A stretch of 64,000 nucleotides of DNA from Parietaria judaica (GCA_954871525.1 OX940869.1:11245001-11309000); one strand, 5' to 3'; shown: positions 11,881 through 22,864, numbered from the stretch's first letter. The notes: a model not told the origin generated them from the letters alone. A program made the numbers and translations.

Positions 11881-11909
11881 AGAGGAATGAGGTAGAGAAA
11901 TAGGGTTAT

Positions 11910-12499
11910 TGATGCACGTGGAAGCTACAAAGATTGATGATCGATCTAGAAAACGGAAAAAGGATAGATAAAGTTACCGGATAATCGATCTTGATCGTTG
12001 ATTCAACGCACGAATACCCGATCAAAAAACATTCCTTCGCCTATTGATTCGTGCATGAAAGTCTAGACTATGGACATCCAATCACCGTTGATTCGCGCAC
12101 GAATACCGGCTCTCAGGCATCAAATTTGACACTCACTCACAAGGCTCTCGGTTTTGGAGACGAACTTAAAGTTACAATTTTTCATTTATCAAAGTCTTAC
12201 CATTACAAGACAACAATTGATGCTTATATAGTGCATTAACAAAATCCTAAACCACAAAATGACATGTAGTTTCTTTAAAATAAAAACGATAACAAAATAA
12301 TGTAAAACGACATAAAACTTAAACATAATAAAATATCCGTTCAAAAGACGAAGTCAGCTTTCAGTCCCTTTAGATCTAGTTTTGGCAGAAATCCTCCAGT
12401 ATTCTCGTAGCCAACGTCCCGAGCTTCGATTGATATGCGATTTGCACAAATCCGACGCTCGTGTGAAAAGATATGACCTGTCAAAGTTGGGGCTCTCGC
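11910..12499 (-). repeat. Truncated Ty3/gypsy LTR, minus orientation
   Basis: On the minus strand this segment matches the plus-strand LTR at 35650-36234. Shared features are CCCAACTTTGAC.GG.CATATCTTTTCAC, a purine tract before TTTTGTATTAGG, a TATA-like TATATAAGC, GAGAGCC..GTATTCGTGCG, and an end in TGCATCA at 11910. About 145 bp of the 5' end are missing, exactly where repeat B copy 2 begins, so one event truncated it. Confidence 0.75.
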
Positions 12500-13672
12500 T
12501 GTAACGATCCACTTTTCGGTCGCTACTTCTTAATCTTAAACTTATAAAATTTTCTATTTATAAGAAAATAAAGTTCTAAATTTGCCATCCGATTTTTTTA
12601 TAATACTAAGAACCATTTTAAGGTGTATGATGTGATCAAAACAGGATGGACAATTTAAACTCGAATAGCAAAATGTCATAGTACAATATACTTAAATACG
12701 TAAGGAAAATCCTCTATTGAGGTTTGAAAATAAGTTTCTTAGTTAAAATACGAAAAGGTGATAAATTGCGGAAAAATTCTTAGCGATCGGTTCCACCACC
12801 TATGCACCGTATATGCCGCAATGTCGGTTCCGCTCCATCCGCTCCTAAATCCCAACTGGTTTATTTCCTGGATCTACATCACAACTATAATGAGCTAACG
12901 CCCAGTACGTACAAACTTATATAACTCACAATAAACATACATGAAAATCATATATCATTTATGCTGTGACATTTCGCACAACATCATATTAAGACGTACA
13001 TAAACATAACATATCACCATAAAGTATATTATATCATCTTAAAACATATCATATCACCTTGAAATATATCATATCATTTTAAAATATATCATATCATTTT
13101 GAAATATCATAATATTTCATATACATATACTTAACATAATTTGGGCCCTGCGTACGTACCGTTGCGCGCAACCAACAACAAAATCGGGGGAGCTACCCTA
13201 ACCGAATTAATCCTGTGGCATCATAACATAACATAATGAGACCTTAGTCGTCTCTGGTACGACGCCTTAAAAACTTTTCTTGTAAAATAATACATTTACG
13301 TATACATATATTTTTATCGTAAAAATATACTTATCATTTGCATATCATATAAACCTTATCATCATGCTTTAATAAGCATCATACGTAACATATTAGCAGA
13401 CACATCACATAAAGTAATGGTCATAAAAAGCATATCAATAACATATAAGCATACATACTGTATACAAGCATATGTAACTATATATGCACACAATATTATT
13501 GTCGTGATGTAGGTGAGTACTTGTACGTACCTTAGTCATCGCAAAAAATATTTCCTAACGCAAGTTCTTGCCCGCGGAGCACTTATTTCTTCATATTTAG
13601 CTCTAAATATCAGTGTCCAGCACTAGACAACATAACTTCTCATAATAGTAAATGCTCATTAATAATCATATG

Positions 13673-14601
13673 TGTTGATGTGCAAATTCGTTCCTTAGAT
13701 AGGAGTTATAAGATCATTAATTAAATTAATGGTTCAAATTAATTTAAAACATAAGTCATGAATATAATTGAATATTTATGCAAAATGGGCTTATAAAATA
13801 CGAAGCCCAGAGGCCCAATGAACACTCGACTATGTTCAGGCCCAGACAGAACTAAAAGCCCACAAGGCAAGAAGCTCACCACGAGCAGAAAATGCCCAAA
13901 GGAAATCCGAACAGAGCCTTCCAAGGGAAGAAACCCCGAACTGAGCTCAAAGATCCTACTTCAAGACAAAAACCAACACTTGGTCAAAGTCCAAACATCA
14001 AACATATTAAACGACCTGAAGAACCCAAAAGCTCGCCCTGGGAAGAAATTGTCAACAAAGGGATCCGAGCAGAAACATACGAAACATCCGAGCACGAGCA
14101 GACCAAGTCAACCACCCCAATTCAAACCTCTGAATCCCGACCAGGAAAATCGCCACGATCCAAATTCAAATCCCACGACGACAAGTCAAAGTCCACCACT
14201 ACGCAAATCTCTCAGAACGTGGCCGACGTGTCAGCCCAACAACAAACCAAGCTCCGAACTCGAAGCTACCACCAACGTACACTTCCAACGGGCAAAAACT
14301 AGAAGCCTATAAAAGCAAGGAGACAACCCCATCATACGTACGCAAGCATTCATCCTAAGAGAAGAGTCTGTGAGATTTGTATTTTCAGAGTGTTTTCATC
14401 TTTTATTTTCGAACTACCAGAAATTGGCTTGTGGTTTCGGTTGATCACCTTTTCAAAGCAATAAACGTACAGAGTGTTGTATTTGTCACCGTCTAAATCA
14501 TTGACGACGCAGAGGTCAGAATCCACAAAAAACTCAGCAATATCAAATCGAAATCCCATTCAAAATTCACGTGACTGTTGGTGTGTAAAAACACGTCATC
14601 A
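13673..14601 (+). mobile_element. Solo LTR with 5-bp target duplication
   Basis: A 929-bp block starts TGTTGATGTG and ends CACGTCATCA. It is flanked on both sides by ATATG (13668-13672 and 14602-14606). It contains a TATA-like box and a downstream leader, but no primer-binding site, polypurine tract or second LTR. This is what unequal LTR-LTR recombination leaves. Size and layout suggest a Ty3/gypsy parent; the family is not determined. Open frames at 13818-14312 lie in U3 and have no domain. Confidence 0.88.
14308..14315 (+). promoter_or_regulatory. TATA-like box of the solo LTR
   Basis: TATAAAAG, preceded by a CA-rich U3 and followed by a leader of about 280 bp to the LTR end. The placement fits the LTR promoter. 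Confidence 0.6.
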
Positions 14602-14943
14602 ATATGATTCACTAAGCGGTTGTGTTTCTTTTGAACTTAATAATGCTTAGAACCTATTCATACTATCCAAAAATCAACATAACAGAGAACACGACTCTGT
14701 ACATATGCATGTTTATGAAAAGATTCCTATACTGACATACAATATAAATAAAAATAATAAAATATGGTCTATGCATATAAATATATATATAATATCAAAT
14801 AAGATAAATATATATTTATATATCTTATTTTCTCCAAAACACAGTTCTCTTTATTTTATTTTTTGTGTGTATATATATACTTTATATATCTATCGGCGGA
14901 AAAAATTTAGGTAACTTGTAGCTTAAAAACACTATGCAACCAT

Positions 14944-15527
14944 TGTTGGTTTCAATGGGAATGGATCTGCCAAAACAAAATAAACAACAAGAAACAAAGG
15001 ACAAAGAACGTTGGGAGAATTTTCTCAGATTAATGTCGAATGCAAAGAGAGCAAAAGTTACAAACTAAAGTCATAAAACTTGTATTTATAGAGAAAACTA
15101 GAAAGCTAAACCCTAGCTAAACTTCCTAAAATAAACTTAATCAAATATTTACAATTTACACGTTTCCTAACAGAATAGGAAACCAAATCATATCAAATCA
15201 GAAAGCCAGATCGAATCTCCAAACTTGCTCCTCAAGTTTGGTACCTTCCTGGAATAGTTCTTCTTGACTTCAGGCGTTTCTCGTTTTTGCTTGGGAGAAT
15301 CTTGCTAGGGTTCTCTTCTGCTAGGGGGGCATCTCTGCTCTCCCTCATCTCTGCTAAGGCTATCTCTGGTACGAGCATTCCTGGTCAGGTCCCTTCCTGC
15401 TGGGGGAAATCTCTGGTTGTAGGGAGATTTCCTGCTAGGGAGATTTCTGCTCGGCCCCTTCTCTGCTAGGGGAAACTTTGGTGGGGAGATCTTTGGTAGG
15501 GGTTGAGCCAAGTCAGGCTTAAACTCA
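14944..15527 (-). repeat. 3' LTR of the minus-strand copia element
   Basis: 584 bp, ending with CCAACA on the minus strand at 14944. The block AAATAAACTTAATCAAAT and everything above it reappear in the truncated 5' LTR at 17815-18223. A TATA-like CTATAAATAC lies on the minus strand near 15085. Confidence 0.85.
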
Positions 15528-17814
15528 TATTCTCCCTCGTAAGCTTGACTTGGGTCGAGGTTCTTCACTCCGAGCAGCTCTCTCATCTCCGCGAACTTAA
15601 CTCTTGCTAGAGCCTTGGTGAGTATGTCTGCCCGCTGCTCCTTTGTACTGAAAAACTCCACAATGGTCTTCCGCTTCTCCACACACTCGCGAATATAATG
15701 ATACCGAGTGTCTATGTGTTTGCTCAGACCATGAAACACTGGGTTCTTCATTAGTGCTATTGCGGACTTGTTGTCCACGTAGAATGTTACTGGCTTCTGC
15801 TCGTCTCCAGTCACTTCACTCAGCTTGACACGCTGTTGCGGTTACTGCCATGAACTCCGCTTCACATGAGGATAGAGCTACAGTCTTCTACTTTTGAGAT
15901 TGCCAGGTGATCAGGTTCCCGTTGAGGTAGAACGCCATCCCTCTGGTTCTTCTGCTCCCCTGCCTCTTCTATACTGGATCCTGTAGTCCGTCGTTCCCTT
16001 CACGTAGTGCAACATGTGCTTCACAGCCTGCTGGTGTACGCTTGTGGGCCTCTCCATATAACGACTGACTATCGCAACTGCATGGGAAATGTCTGGTCGG
16101 GTGTGAGTAAGATACCTCAGGAACCCGATAACGCGCATGTACTCCGTGGGATCCACTTTTTTTCCTTCAGCATCCTTCCCGAGCTTCATCTTGTGTTCTG
16201 ACCCATTCTCCACGAGCCTCTTGAACTTCTTGAAGACTTCAAAATCTCCATTATTCTCCTTGAGCGTGTAAATCCACATCCAGCGACTGTAGTCGTCAAC
16301 AAGTAGTAGGAAATACTTCTGGCTAGAGTTGCTGGGGTGATTGGACCACAGAGGTCCGCATGCACTAGTTGGAGAGGTCGTTCTGCTCGAAACTTGGCCT
16401 TGATCGGGGATGGCACTCGAGCCTGTTTCGCGATCATGCAACATTCGCATAGCTGGTTGGGTTGTTCAATCTTGGGAACCCCAAAGGCCATCTTCTTCTC
16501 TCCCATCATCTTGAGCGCGTATAAGTTTACGTGCCCAAGTCTCGCATGCCACAACCAGGCCGGGTCTGCTAAGGAAGCCATTAAGCAGTCAGGCTGGCCT
16601 GTCTCCAAGAGAATCTTGTGCAACCTGTTCGGCGTTCTCTTCACCTTCATCAGCAGGTTGCCACTTCTGTTCCACATCTTCAGATAGGGACCAGACATCA
16701 CCACTGTGTTGCCGATCTCTGTCATCTGTTCGAGGCTGATGATGTTGCTCTTCAGCGTTGGGATGTAGTACATCTGGGTCATGAGGCGTTAGTCCCCGTT
16801 CTTGCACACGAACAGGATGGACCCTCCGCCTCTAATTTCGATGATTGAACCGTCGCCGAATTTCACGCTCCCCGTGATCTTCTCATCGAGCTCTTCAAAC
16901 TTAGCTCGATCTCCTATCATGTGGTTGCTCGCGCCATTGTCTAGGTACCAGACATCGGTAGAGACTTTCTGCTCTCCGTCAACGAGGAGGTTCGCAATAA
17001 CCTTGTCCTCGATCAGGAACACCATCTTCGAGCATGTCTGCTCTCTACTCTCTAGTCTCTAGTGTCTGGTCTCTGCTCGGATTCTGAGCAGATCCGCTCT
17101 CTGCTCTCCGGGCAGGTCTGCTCCCTGCTCTCGTGGCAGGTCTGCTCTCTCTTACCTACGAGGATCGTCTCCTCGTCTTCTTGTCCGTCCAGGCTCACCT
17201 CCCGTTCGGCAAACATTAGAGCCGGCTGGTCTTCATTGAATCTCATCAAATTCGCTTCCTCTTTGTGGTTCTTGCTGCGGCACTCTGAAGAAAAGTGCCC
17301 AAGTTTCTAACAATTATAGCACTTCATTGTGCTCTTGTCTCTCATGGTCGTGCTTTCCTGACGGGGTGCACCACTTCCTCGACCTCGCGTGTCTTGACCT
17401 CGCCCTCGTCCATGACCTCTACCATGTCCTCGGCTGTCTCCGCTGTAGCTACTCCAACCAGAGGAGCTAGAAGAAAAGTCTGCTCCCCAGTTTTTCTTCT
17501 GTCTGGCCGTCCACTCCTCATGCGTGAGCAGGAGGTGCTTCTCCTCTTCTCTGTCACCGTAACCCCAAAGTCTCTCCTCGTGGTCTTTGAGGCGACCAAC
17601 AACCTCCTCGACCGTCATGGTCTTGAGGTCGCCGAAATGCTCAATCGATGTCACGATCTGCATGTACTTGTGTGGCACTACTCGGAGAAACTTCTTGACG
17701 ACGGTGCTCTCCTCCACCTTGTCTCTCAGCGAGCGTATGCCGGTCACAATGGAAGTGAATTTCAAGGCAAAGTCATCAATTGACTCGCCGTCCCTCATCC
17801 AAAGAACCTCCTAA
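15528..17814 (-). pseudogene. Ty1/copia gag-pol with internal deletions
   Basis: Read 3' to 5' on the given strand: gag (17798-17307) shows the UBN2-type core (MTVEEVVGRLKDHEER..WTARQK) and a GRGRG-rich tail. A zinc knuckle reads CYNC-stop-KLGHFSSEC, with a stop (near 17307) inside the knuckle. Protease has WYLDNGASNHM. The GAG-pre-integrase/integrase zinc region has LWHARLGHVN and CECCMIAKQ. A frameshift then leads to KYFLLLVDDYSRWMWIYTLK, the start of the integrase core. At about 16187 this frame passes straight into the end of reverse transcriptase (LGKDAEGKKVDPTEYMRVIG), so most of integrase and the RT palm with its catalytic YVDD are missing. A second junction near 15940 removes the LAGDxDDRKS region. 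RNase H (VTFYVDNKSAIAL, HIDTRYHYIRECV, EQRADILTKAL) closes the frame. The element is non-autonomous. Confidence 0.87.
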
Positions 17815-18223
17815 AATAAACTTAATCAAATCTTTACAATTTACACGTTTCCTAACAGAATGGAAAAGCAAATCATATCAAATCAAGAAGCCAAATCGAA
17901 TCTCCAAACTTGTTCCTCAAGTTTGGTACCTTCTTGGAATAGCTATTCTTCACTTCTGGCGTTTCCCGTTTCTGCTCAGGAGAATCCTGCTAGGGTCCTC
18001 TTTTGCTTGGGGGCATCTATGCTCTTTCTCATCTTTGCTAAGGCCATCTCCGGTATGAGCATTCCTGGTCGGGTCCCTTCCTGCTGGGAGAAATCTCTGG
18101 TCGGACCCATCTCTTGTGGGGGAATTCCTGCTAGGGAGATTTTTGCTCGGCCCCTTCTCTACTAGGGGAAACTTTGGTGGGGAGATCTCTGATAGGGGTT
18201 GAGTCAAGTCAGGCTTAAACTCA
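17815..18223 (-). repeat. Truncated 5' LTR of the minus-strand copia element
   Basis: Near copy of 15120-15527 (GGAGAATC.TGCTAGGGT.CTCTT, TCTCTGATAGGGGTTGAGTCAAG and so on). It breaks off at 17814, next to gag. Confidence 0.85.
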
Positions 18224-18779
18224 CAACCATATAAGCCTATATATGACCAAGAATAGCTATATGTATGTTATAAAATGACAGCCACTACTTCCATTACGTA
18301 TAAGATATTATTCATATATTTATCGGTATACATAGCATATGTATTTGAAAATAATCAACCTCTTTACACAAAAAGTTCCTTATAAAATAAGTATTTAACA
18401 ATTAATAAACCAACTTCTCTTATAAGGACTTCTCCATAAATAATATATCTATATATATATATATAGTAATGATGAATAAAATACCTTTGAAAATTTATAT
18501 CATGCAGATTCATTATATATATATATATATATATATTACCTTAAAGGATGACATCCCATTTCCACTAAACCATTGTATCCACCGTTTCTTTCTAATATTT
18601 GCTACGTGCATGCGATATTTCTAACGATTTTATGAAATATTTAATTATCATACTACATACTCTAAGACCTCAAATAACCTCCATATCCGTACCCTCAGAA
18701 TCTATATGCTCATTATATGTATAACAGAACCACAAATGAATATGACCCTATGCATGCATGTAAACGTTACATTATATAG

Positions 18780-19340
18780 ACGAGAAACTAGCTCACCACA
18801 AAAGGTCGTGAGTTCCTTCGCTCGCACCTTCCGAAAACGATCGTTTGCTATATCGAAGCCTCGCCAACACACGCCAATATGTTTCCTATCCTGCCGTTAC
18901 GTTTCGAACCTCGTCGAGATGATTTATGGTTTCGTCCCCGCAATACAAGAACTTGCCGAAGCACTCCGAAATTCGTCGATACGGTTTGCAATTTCGTCGC
19001 CGCACTCCGAGGACTCACCGATGCGCTCCGAAACTCGCCGACACAGTTCGCGGTTTTGTCGCGGCACTCCGGGAACTCGCCGATGGACTTCAGAACTTGC
19101 CGTTGCATTTCGGGAACATGCCAAAGTGTTACGGAACCTTGCCGACAAACTTTAGGACTCGCCGATCATCTTCGGAAAGTCGTTGCGGCAATTGTACGAG
19201 TTCAGGGCACAAAGATACATAAAACAGTAGGTATATGGAGTGATGGGCATAGATTTCTTCAGGACTCAAGTGTGAGTGAGGGACCTGAACTCGGAAGGGT
19301 TTGAAGGTAAGTGATGGAGATTAGAGAGATAAGCAGAGAA
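18780..19340 (+). repeat. GC-rich repeat A, copy 2
   Basis: Longer version of the block at 11540-11880, with the same CTCGCCGA..CGCTCCGAAA units, the same GTCGTTGCGGCAAT..ACGA exit and a shared CTCGGAAGG tail near 19290. Confidence 0.6.
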
Positions 19341-19978
19341 AGGGAGTTAAGAAGAGTGAGTAGCAAATGACTCAAAGACAATACCACACTACTACACCAC
19401 ACTACTACAAATATGAGATTATACTACGGAGCTTCCACTACGCAAGACAAAAAGCGTCGTTGGAATCATATATTCGACGATGGAAAATATTATGCGTAGT
19501 CGGAGTTAAAAAAAAAATAGAATTCCGACGACGCAAATTTTTATGTGTCGTCGGAATCATGTATTCGCCGCGGCAACTTAATATTTGCCGCGGCGAATGG
19601 TGTTCAACTACGCAAATATATGAGTGTCGTCTGGAGGGGTTGAAAATTCAAATATATGCCGCGGCGAATATTATGTTGCCGCGGCGGGTTATGTTTCCAA
19701 CTACGCATACATTAGTGTCGTCGGGATGGGAAACGACCTTCATGTCCAACGACACTTTTTAGTGTCGTTGGGGTTACTCGCCGCGGCGAATTTAAGTTTG
19801 CCGCGGCGAGAGTCGTGTTTTAACCCAAACAGGAGCCGAAATCCCTCATTTCGCACGAACCCTAAATTTCTCTTTCTCTCTCTCGCCTTCGCTCGCCGCC
19901 GCGACCTCGACCCATTCGCCGTCGCCCGCCTTCACCCGCCGTTTCCCGCCGTCGCTTGCCGTCGCCCACCGTCCAAAG

Positions 19979-20518
19979 GTTAGGCATGATCTCTTGGTGT
20001 TTTTGCTTGAATTTTTAGGATTTATCGATTTTTAGGGTTGAATAATGCTTTGGGTTTTTTTTTAATGATTTTATGCGATTTGGTTTGGATTTTATGCGAT
20101 TTTATGATTTTGAAATTGTGAATTTGATTAGGCTTTGAAATTGTGAGTATGTTTTGGAATTGTGAATTGTGATTAGGTTTAGGAATTGTGAATTGTGGTT
20201 AGGTTTTGAAATTGTGATTAGGTTTTGGAATTGTTAATTGTGATTAGGTTTAGGAATTGTGAATTGTGATTAGGTTTTGAAATTGTGCATAGGTTTTGGA
20301 ATTGTGAATCGTGATTAGGTTTTGAAATTGTGAATTGTGATTAGGTTTAGGAATTGTGAATTGTGATTAGGTTTTGAAATTGTTAATTAATTTTGCTTAG
20401 GAATTGTGATTAGGCCGATTTTTAATTATTGCGAATATATTTTGGTTTTAAAATTTAGTTTATGTTTTGGTTTGAATTCCGTGAAATGAATATATGCTAT
20501 ATTTTATTTTTTTTTCAG
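19979..20518 (+). repeat. Leader intron of CACTA ORF1 with tandem GTGATTAGGTTT repeats
   Basis: A GT follows CGTCCAAAG at 19978 and a TTTTTTTTTCAG ends at 20518, six bases before the ORF1 start codon, so this reads as a 540-bp leader intron. Its middle (20120-20420) is a degenerate tandem array of units like GAATTGTGATTAGGTTTTGAAATT. The inverted copy is at 34315-34620. Confidence 0.6.
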
Positions 20519-20524
20519 ATTTCA

Positions 20525-21814
20525 ATGGCGCCTAAAGTAAGACGGGGTGTTAGGAAAGAAACGGCGAAACGGGGAAAGCACTGGAATGTTGAAATGCCGG
20601 AAGACGAGGTCAATGAAACGGTTCCTCCGCCTCCGTCGCCGCATATGCCCTTAATGACGGAACCGGCAAAGAACCGTTACGCGAAGATATGCACGCGGAA
20701 ACTTTGCTCTGAGCGTGGTTTCACCGAATTACCGATCGCTTCAAATGCGGTGAATGACCTCGTCAACGCCAATTATCAACGCCGGGGTTGGCTAAATTAT
20801 ATGCTCGAGCCAAAGAACACGGCGTACACAAGCATGGTCCTCGAATTCTATGCGGCCCTCCCTGACAACGTCAAGGACGGGTTCGTGATTGTTCGAAATG
20901 TGCGCGTTCCCATCAGTCCGGAGGTCATAAATGCCTACTGTGGCACTCCGAATTATAGCGTAGAGGAGGATGAGCACAACCATTACCCGGGTGCTGAGGT
21001 CGAGTTGGACAAGGCATTTTACGACGACATCGATGCAACGATTGCGCAGCCCGGTGTGCAATGGCATTCAAGAGCTGGGGAATCACGCCTTGAGAAGAGC
21101 CAGTTGTCTTAGATCGGGAAAATTTGGATGTACTTCTTCGGTTTCCATCTTTACCCGCATCTTCACTTCACGGAGCTTCAGTTCGATTTTCTGAAGCTTA
21201 TCTACGCCGGCGCAAAAAGGTTGAACATCGATGTGGGTCGGGAGATCTTCCACCACATGAACCACGTCAACTACGACCACAAGAAGAGCTCATTGGGATT
21301 CCCTTTCCTTATTTCGGGTCTTTGCATGAATGCCGGGGTAAGTGTTATATAATACTAAACTATCATTTGATTAACTTGAATGTTGTTATTTTATTGATAC
21401 TAAATTTTATTGAATTTGATTGTTTAGGTCGAGGCATATGATCGCGAAATCACGTTTCCCAAAGGAGGTAATTTTGATGAGGCTTGGATAAGGAGTCTGA
21501 AGCCATCGGTGCTTGAAGCGCCACCTAGGCTCCAACCACTTGTGATTGGCGCCACCCCACCGGAGCAACAGTTTACATATGATGACATTCCCATGAAGGC
21601 GTTTATGGCTCACAGTCAGCGGGAAATGTACAACTACATGTGCTACGAACGCAGCTACCGGATGGCTCAAGATCCAAACTTCCAGCCACCAAATCCGTAT
21701 CCAGCTCCGGTTTGGCCAGCGAGGTATCCCGACTATTATCCCTTTCCCGGTGACGCAGGCGGATCCGGCAATGCAGGCGGCCACCACGAAGACGGAATTG
21801 ACGAAGACGCATGA
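20525..21814 (+). pseudogene. CACTA ORF1, PF20167-like 'putative plant transposon' protein (left copy)
   Basis: The chosen start is ATG 20525, just after a good 3' splice site; it gives MAPKVRRGVRKET. The core resembles the plant transposon protein domain once found next to retroelement genes: KNRYAKICTRKLCSERGFTE, then RRGWLNYM, VLEFYAALPDNVK and NVRVPISPEVINAYCGTPNY. A TAG at 21110-21112 interrupts the frame, which then continues as IGKIWMYFFGFHLYPHLHFT. A 90-bp GT-AG intron fits at 21338-21427, and the last exon ends at TGA 21812-21814 with a proline-rich tail. Function is unknown. It is not the DDE transposase. The same TAG is present in the right-hand copy, so it predates the duplication. 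Confidence 0.7.
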
Positions 21815-22059
21815 GGAACTGTTATTTTGTTATTTTTTCTTGAACAATTTTAAATTATGTTATTATTTTTTTTATTTTTGAACAATTTACTATGATTAGT
21901 TTTTGTTGTATTAGGTTTTTATAATTTCTTTGAACAATTTACAATGTTTAATTATTTTTTTTATTAACTTAATTATTTAAGTGTTGAAATAACAATTTAA
22001 AAAACAACTTAATTTCTGTCAAATACAACAATATTTGAAAATGTGAATTAAAATCTGCC

Positions 22060-22380
22060 ACGGCCATTTATCTAGTTGCCGCGGCTATGTTTCCAACGAC
22101 ACAAAAAAGTGTCGTCGTTAACAAATATTAGCCGCGGCACCCTAATATTTGCCGCGGCTACACTATGCGATAATATACCCGTAGCCTCTGTAATTTCTGA
22201 ACACAAATTGGCCGCGGCGAATAATATGTTGCCGCGGCTAATTTGTATCAGGATTAGCCGCGGCAAAATATGTTATGCCGCGGCATGTATTCTATACGAC
22301 GACACATATTAGTGTCGTCGTACAACTCGCCGCGGCAAGTTTAAGTTTGTCGCGGCGTGTTTCGGGAATTTTGACGACAC
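22060..22380 (+). repeat. CACTA subterminal-type repeat array (left arm) with deletion junction
   Basis: Repeated GCCGCGGC octamers alternate with a GACGACAC..GTGTCGTCG stem-loop motif. Around 22245 the sequence switches from matching 32588 upward to matching 27557 downward. This marks the loss of the block that on the right side contains Tnp2. Confidence 0.8.
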
Positions 22381-22864
22381 ATTCTATTTTGCTTCGTCGA
22401 ACCCCCAAATTTTCAATTTTTTTCCGCGTTATTTCAGTTTCCCTCCCTTTTTTCTATTTTTTCAGCTTTTTTCTTTCTCTTTCTCTCATTCTCCCTTCTC
22501 TCTTTTCTCTCTTTCTCTCATTCTCCCTTCTCTACTTTTCTCTTTTTCACCTTGTGCCGTCGCCGTCGCCGTTGCCGTGGAAGAGAACGCCGGCCATCAA
22601 CAAGTCTAGTCACGTTGATATTACATTGAACAAGGTTAGAATCTGAGCCCTAAATTGATATTACATTTTTAATGCATTTTTGTGTTAAAATAATATTGTT
22701 TATAGTTTATGTGATGATATTTTGATGATTTAGTGAATATCTCTTAATGTGTTCATGAATTTGTTGATGGTTTTTATTTTTTGTTGATTTGTGTTTTGGT
22801 TTGTTGGTGGGTTTATATTTTTCGAAATTTATTGATATATTTTTGTGGGTTCATGAACTTGTAG

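Larger units (their letters stand above)
5421..11890. repeat. Long dispersed repeat B, copy 1 (interrupted by hAT and plastid DNA)
   Basis: This repeat starts TGTAATGACCCA and its partner at 12500 starts TGTAACGATCCA, the usual beginning of many plant Ty3/gypsy LTRs. The copies share landmarks in the same order: GATAAATTGCGG, GGTTCCACCACCTATGCA, AATGAGCTAA.GCCCAGTACGTACAA, TTGCGCGCAACCAAC and GAGACCTTAGTCGTCTCTGGTAC. Then follow GTGATGTAGGTGAGTACTTG, a late GC-rich block (11540-11880) and a CTCGGAAGG tail. Without insertions it is about 2.2 kb. No protein is encoded. It is probably an LTR or a non-coding (LARD-like) element; I could not prove either. Confidence 0.55.
14944..18223 (-). mobile_element. 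Internally deleted Ty1/copia element, minus strand
   Basis: The left end is TGTTGG at 14944 and the right end is (minus strand) TGAGTTTAAGCC at 18223. CAACCAT stands on both sides (14937-14943 and 18224-18230), which contains the 5-bp target duplication. The 3' LTR is 14944-15527, with the polypurine tract at 15528-15540. The 5' LTR is truncated to 17815-18223 and abuts gag directly, so its R/U5 and the primer-binding site are lost. Coding DNA of about 2.2 kb remains out of the usual 4 kb. Confidence 0.88.
12500..19390. repeat. Long dispersed repeat B, copy 2 (interrupted by solo LTR and copia)
   Basis: This is the partner of the repeat at 5421-11890, in the same orientation and with the same landmarks. 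It consists of 12500-13672, 14607-14943 and 18224 to about 19390. It runs up to the CACTA terminus at 19400. Its interrupted parts rejoin to match copy 1, which dates both insertions after the repeat itself. Confidence 0.55.

Noticed and set aside
13818..14312. Open frame of 164 residues rich in lysine, serine and proline
   Set aside because: It lies in the U3 part of the solo LTR, overlaps another open frame and shows no domain.
20792..21067. Minus-strand open frames opposite CACTA ORF1 and their mirror at 33766-34041
   Set aside because: They are shadows of ORF1 and recur only because the arms are duplicated.
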